Shown here piece by piece: positions 61,796 to 64,000 of a stretch of DNA of 64,000 nucleotides. The translations under genes and the position numbers were made by a program. The notes beneath the pieces are model-generated. The model saw nothing but the letters and a program-made list of their open reading frames with translations, searched no databases and was not told the DNA's origin. The number at the start of each line of letters is the position of its first letter. The first letter of the stretch is position 1. The stretch lies in assembly GCA_947625025.1 (NCBI GenBank), contig CANQMQ010000009.1, forward strand, positions 1-64,000, read 5' to 3'. This stretch comes from an uncultured Clostridia bacterium (GTDB taxonomy: Bacteria; Bacillota; Clostridia; Christensenellales; Borkfalkiaceae).

Positions 61796-63973
61796 ATGAA
61801 AACAATCGTAGAACGTCTTTCGGAGGAATTCGGCAAAAACAGGGAGCACGTGCAAAACGTCGTTACCCTCCTCGATGAGGGCAACACGGTGCCCTTCATC
61901 GCCCGTTACAGGAAGGAGATGCACGGCGCAATGGACGATCAGACCATCCGCTCCATCGCAGACCGCCTTGCCTACCTCCGCAACCTCGATGCCCGCAAGG
62001 AGGAAGTGAAGAAATCCGTCGAGGGGCAGGGCAAGCTCACCCCCGAACTTTCGGAGGCCATCGACCTCGCCTCCACCCTTGCCGAGGTGGAGGATCTTTA
62101 CCGCCCCTTCAAGCCCAAGCGCCGCACACGCGCCACCATTGCAAAGGAGAAGGGCCTCGAACCGCTTGCGGATCTCCTCTTTGCGCAGGGGGATTGCCCG
62201 CTTCCCGAAGAGGCGGCAAAGGAATACGTAGACCCCGAAAAGGGGGTAAACACCGTGGAAGAGGCGCTTGCGGGGGCCAATGACATCATTGCCGAGCGCA
62301 TTTCGGACGACGCCGAGATCAGAAAGGACCTCAAATCCCTCATCATCCGCTGTGGGGATATCAAATCGGTATCCGCCAAGAAGGATGCCGAGGATACCGT
62401 ATACCGCAATTATTACAGCTTCACCTCCGAAGTGTGCAGGATCCAGGGGCACCAGGTGCTCGCCATCGACCGCGGGGAGCGGGAGGGCATCTTAAAGGTC
62501 GCGGTGGATATCAACCGCGATGTGGCGGTGGGGCTCGTCAAGCGGCACGTCGTAACAAAGCCAAAAGGCAATGCGACGGCCTTTGTGGAGGCCGCCTGTG
62601 AGGATGCTTACGATAGGCTCATCTTCCCGAGCGTGGAGCGCGAGATGCGGGGCATGCTCACCGATGCCGCCTGCGAGGGCGCCATCGGGCAGTTCGCCCT
62701 CAACTTAAAGCCTCTCCTCATGCAGCGGCCCGTGAAGGGCTTCGTTACGATGGGCCTCGACCCCGGCTACCGCATGGGGTGCAAGGTTGCCGTGGTGGAC
62801 GGCACGGGCAAGGTACTCGATACGGCCGTCGTATACCCCACCCACGGGGAGCGGCAACGGCAGGATTGCATCGCAAAACTCGGCTATATGATCCGCAAGC
62901 ACGGCGTGAAGCACATCGCCATCGGGAACGGTACGGCGAGCCGTGAAACGGAGGCCATGACGGTAGATTTGATTGCCTCTCTCGGACATGGTATGGGCGT
63001 TTCTTATATGATCGTCAATGAGGCGGGGGCTTCGGTGTACTCCGCTTCCAAGCTCGGGGCAGAGGAATTCCCCGAATACGACGTCAATCTCCGCTCCGCC
63101 ATCTCCATCGCAAGAAGGCTTCAGGATCCCCTCGCCGAACTCGTAAAAATAGACCCCAAATCCATCGGCGTGGGGCAGTATCAGCACGATATGCCCGAAA
63201 AACGGCTCTCGGAGACGCTCGCGGGCGTCGTCGAGGACTGCGTGAATGCGGTGGGCGTGGACGTCAACACCGCATCGGCGCCCCTGCTCGCCAGGGTCTC
63301 GGGGCTCAATGCTGGCACGGCGGCGAACGTCGTGAAGTACCGCGAGGAGAACGGCTCCTTTTTGAACAGGAAGCAAATTCTCAAGGTGCCCAAGCTCGGC
63401 GCAAAGGCCTTCGAGCAGTGCGCGGGCTTCTTACGGGTGCCCGAGAGCGAGGAAGTGCTCGATAACACCGCCGTCCACCCCGAGAGCTACGGCGCCGCAA
63501 AGCAGCTTCTCACCCTCTGCGGATACAGCGAGGCAGACGTCAAGACGGGCAACCTTTCCGAGCTGCGGGACCGCCTCAAGGCATACAGCGTGGAGAGGGC
63601 GGCAAAGACGTGCGGGGTAGGCGTACCCACCCTAAACGACATCGTAACCGAGCTCATGAAGCCCGGGCGGGACCCCCGTGACGAGCTCCCCGCCCCCGTA
63701 CTCCGCACCGACGTGCTGGAGATCAAGGACTTAAAGCCCGGCATGGAGCTTAAGGGCACCGTGCGGAACGTCATTGATTTCGGGGCATTCGTGGATATCG
63801 GGGTGCATCAGGACGGCCTCGTGCACATCTCCCAAATCACCAACCGCTTCATTCGCCACCCCTCCGAAGTGCTCTCGGTGGGCGACGTCGTCACCGTTTG
63901 GGTGAAGGAAGTGGATGAAAAGAAGGGCCGCATCTCCCTCACGATGCGCAAGGATAAACTCAAACAGGATTGA
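61796..63973 (+). CDS. tex: Tex-family transcription accessory protein
   Basis: A 725-residue protein from ATG 61796 (SD AGGAG). Order: N-terminal Tex helical domain (VPFIARYRKEMHGAMDDQTIR), YqgF-like domain (MGLDPGYRMGCKVAVVDGTGK), helix-hairpin-helix repeats (NTASAPLLARVSGLNAGTAA ... VPKLGAKAFEQCAGFLRV), and a C-terminal S1 domain (GMELKGTVRNVIDFGAFVDI). Tex binds nucleic acids and affects transcription and toxin gene expression in several bacteria. Complete in the window. Confidence 0.97.
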   Translation: MKTIVERLSEEFGKNREHVQNVVTLLDEGNTVPFIARYRKEMHGAMDDQTIRSIADRLAYLRNLDARKEEVKKSVEGQGKLTPELSEAIDLASTLAEVEDLYRPFKPKRRTRATIAKEKGLEPLADLLFAQGDCPLPEEAAKEYVDPEKGVNTVEEALAGANDIIAERISDDAEIRKDLKSLIIRCGDIKSVSAKKDAEDTVYRNYYSFTSEVCRIQGHQVLAIDRGEREGILKVAVDINRDVAVGLVKRHVVTKPKGNATAFVEAACEDAYDRLIFPSVEREMRGMLTDAACEGAIGQFALNLKPLLMQRPVKGFVTMGLDPGYRMGCKVAVVDGTGKVLDTAVVYPTHGERQRQDCIAKLGYMIRKHGVKHIAIGNGTASRETEAMTVDLIASLGHGMGVSYMIVNEAGASVYSASKLGAEEFPEYDVNLRSAISIARRLQDPLAELVKIDPKSIGVGQYQHDMPEKRLSETLAGVVEDCVNAVGVDVNTASAPLLARVSGLNAGTAANVVKYREENGSFLNRKQILKVPKLGAKAFEQCAGFLRVPESEEVLDNTAVHPESYGAAKQLLTLCGYSEADVKTGNLSELRDRLKAYSVERAAKTCGVGVPTLNDIVTELMKPGRDPRDELPAPVLRTDVLEIKDLKPGMELKGTVRNVIDFGAFVDIGVHQDGLVHISQITNRFIRHPSEVLSVGDVVTVWVKEVDEKKGRISLTMRKDKLKQD

Positions 63974-64000
63974 GATGTCTCGACTGCGCGGCTTCGCCGC
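63974..64000. repeat. Start of another dispersed repeat
   Basis: GAGATGTCTCGACTGCGCGG after the tex stop resembles GAGATGTCTCGGCTACGCTC at 385. The copy is cut by the window edge. Confidence 0.5.

Overview
The window reads as a GC-rich (about 58% by eye, not counted) chromosomal segment of a spore-forming or spore-descended member of the Bacillota, class Clostridia. The evidence is gene order shared with Bacillus (a YaaO-like decarboxylase, holB, ricT, trmN, rsmI; metG, tatD, rsmA; spoIVFA, spoIVFB, rplU, rpmA; maf, mreB), a Phe T-box in front of pheST, a preQ1 riboswitch in front of queT, an L27 protein with the Firmicutes-type N-terminal extension, spmA/spmB, a clostridial-type ferredoxin and [4Fe-4S] aldo/keto reductase, and lipoproteins with a Cys-rich stalk. 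An uncultured gut lineage such as Christensenellales is possible, but sequence alone does not assign it.

Layout. 1-480: end of a 5S rRNA with its terminator, then palindromic repeats. 497-4093: a MarR regulator with its operator, two small proteins, a Cys-rich lipoprotein, queT and two small leaderless genes. 4266-11758: a translation, replication and tRNA/rRNA modification block (greA, lysS, decarboxylase, holB, ricT, ferredoxin, trmN, rsmI). 11759-16420: an inserted repeat with a 14-bp flanking duplication, an O-antigen-ligase-like gene, a candidate small RNA, spmAB, and a membrane glycosyltransferase whose promoter lies between 27-bp inverted repeats. 16420-27652: metG-tatD-rsmA, a lipase, a SecB-like chaperone, a cation antiporter, a heterodimeric ABC exporter and a ClC channel. 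27933-32380: spoIVFA/B, RNase G, L21 and L27. 32430-35378: a secreted PI-PLC-like enzyme with a G10 tract, a DUF1893 protein and an aldo/keto reductase.

35481-41014 is the most unusual part. Two Fur-like palindromes, a promoter, a small ORF and an attenuator-like hairpin precede a tight four-gene operon. It encodes a DUF1292-like protein, a 953-residue fusion of a ClpA/B-type AAA+ domain to an FtsH-type AAA+ plus M41 zinc protease without membrane segments, a winged-helix protein with a very acidic middle, and a second DUF1292-like paralogue. I infer a soluble regulated protease or unfoldase system; I know of no characterised system with this architecture.

41074-64000: a CtpE-like P-type ATPase, serS, an exonuclease, rsmF, pnuC, a 1232-residue lipoprotein with a second membrane anchor at its C-terminus, paired half-size TauE/SafE permeases, ppx-maf-mreB, T-box-pheS-pheT, a DUF697 protein, a leaderless zinc-ribbon protein and tex. 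Promoters are mostly clear sigma-A types with 17-bp spacers. Several genes have the start codon exactly 6 nt after the -10 element, which implies leaderless mRNAs. No tRNA gene, CRISPR array or complete transposon was seen. All calls are from reading the sequence; no database search was run.
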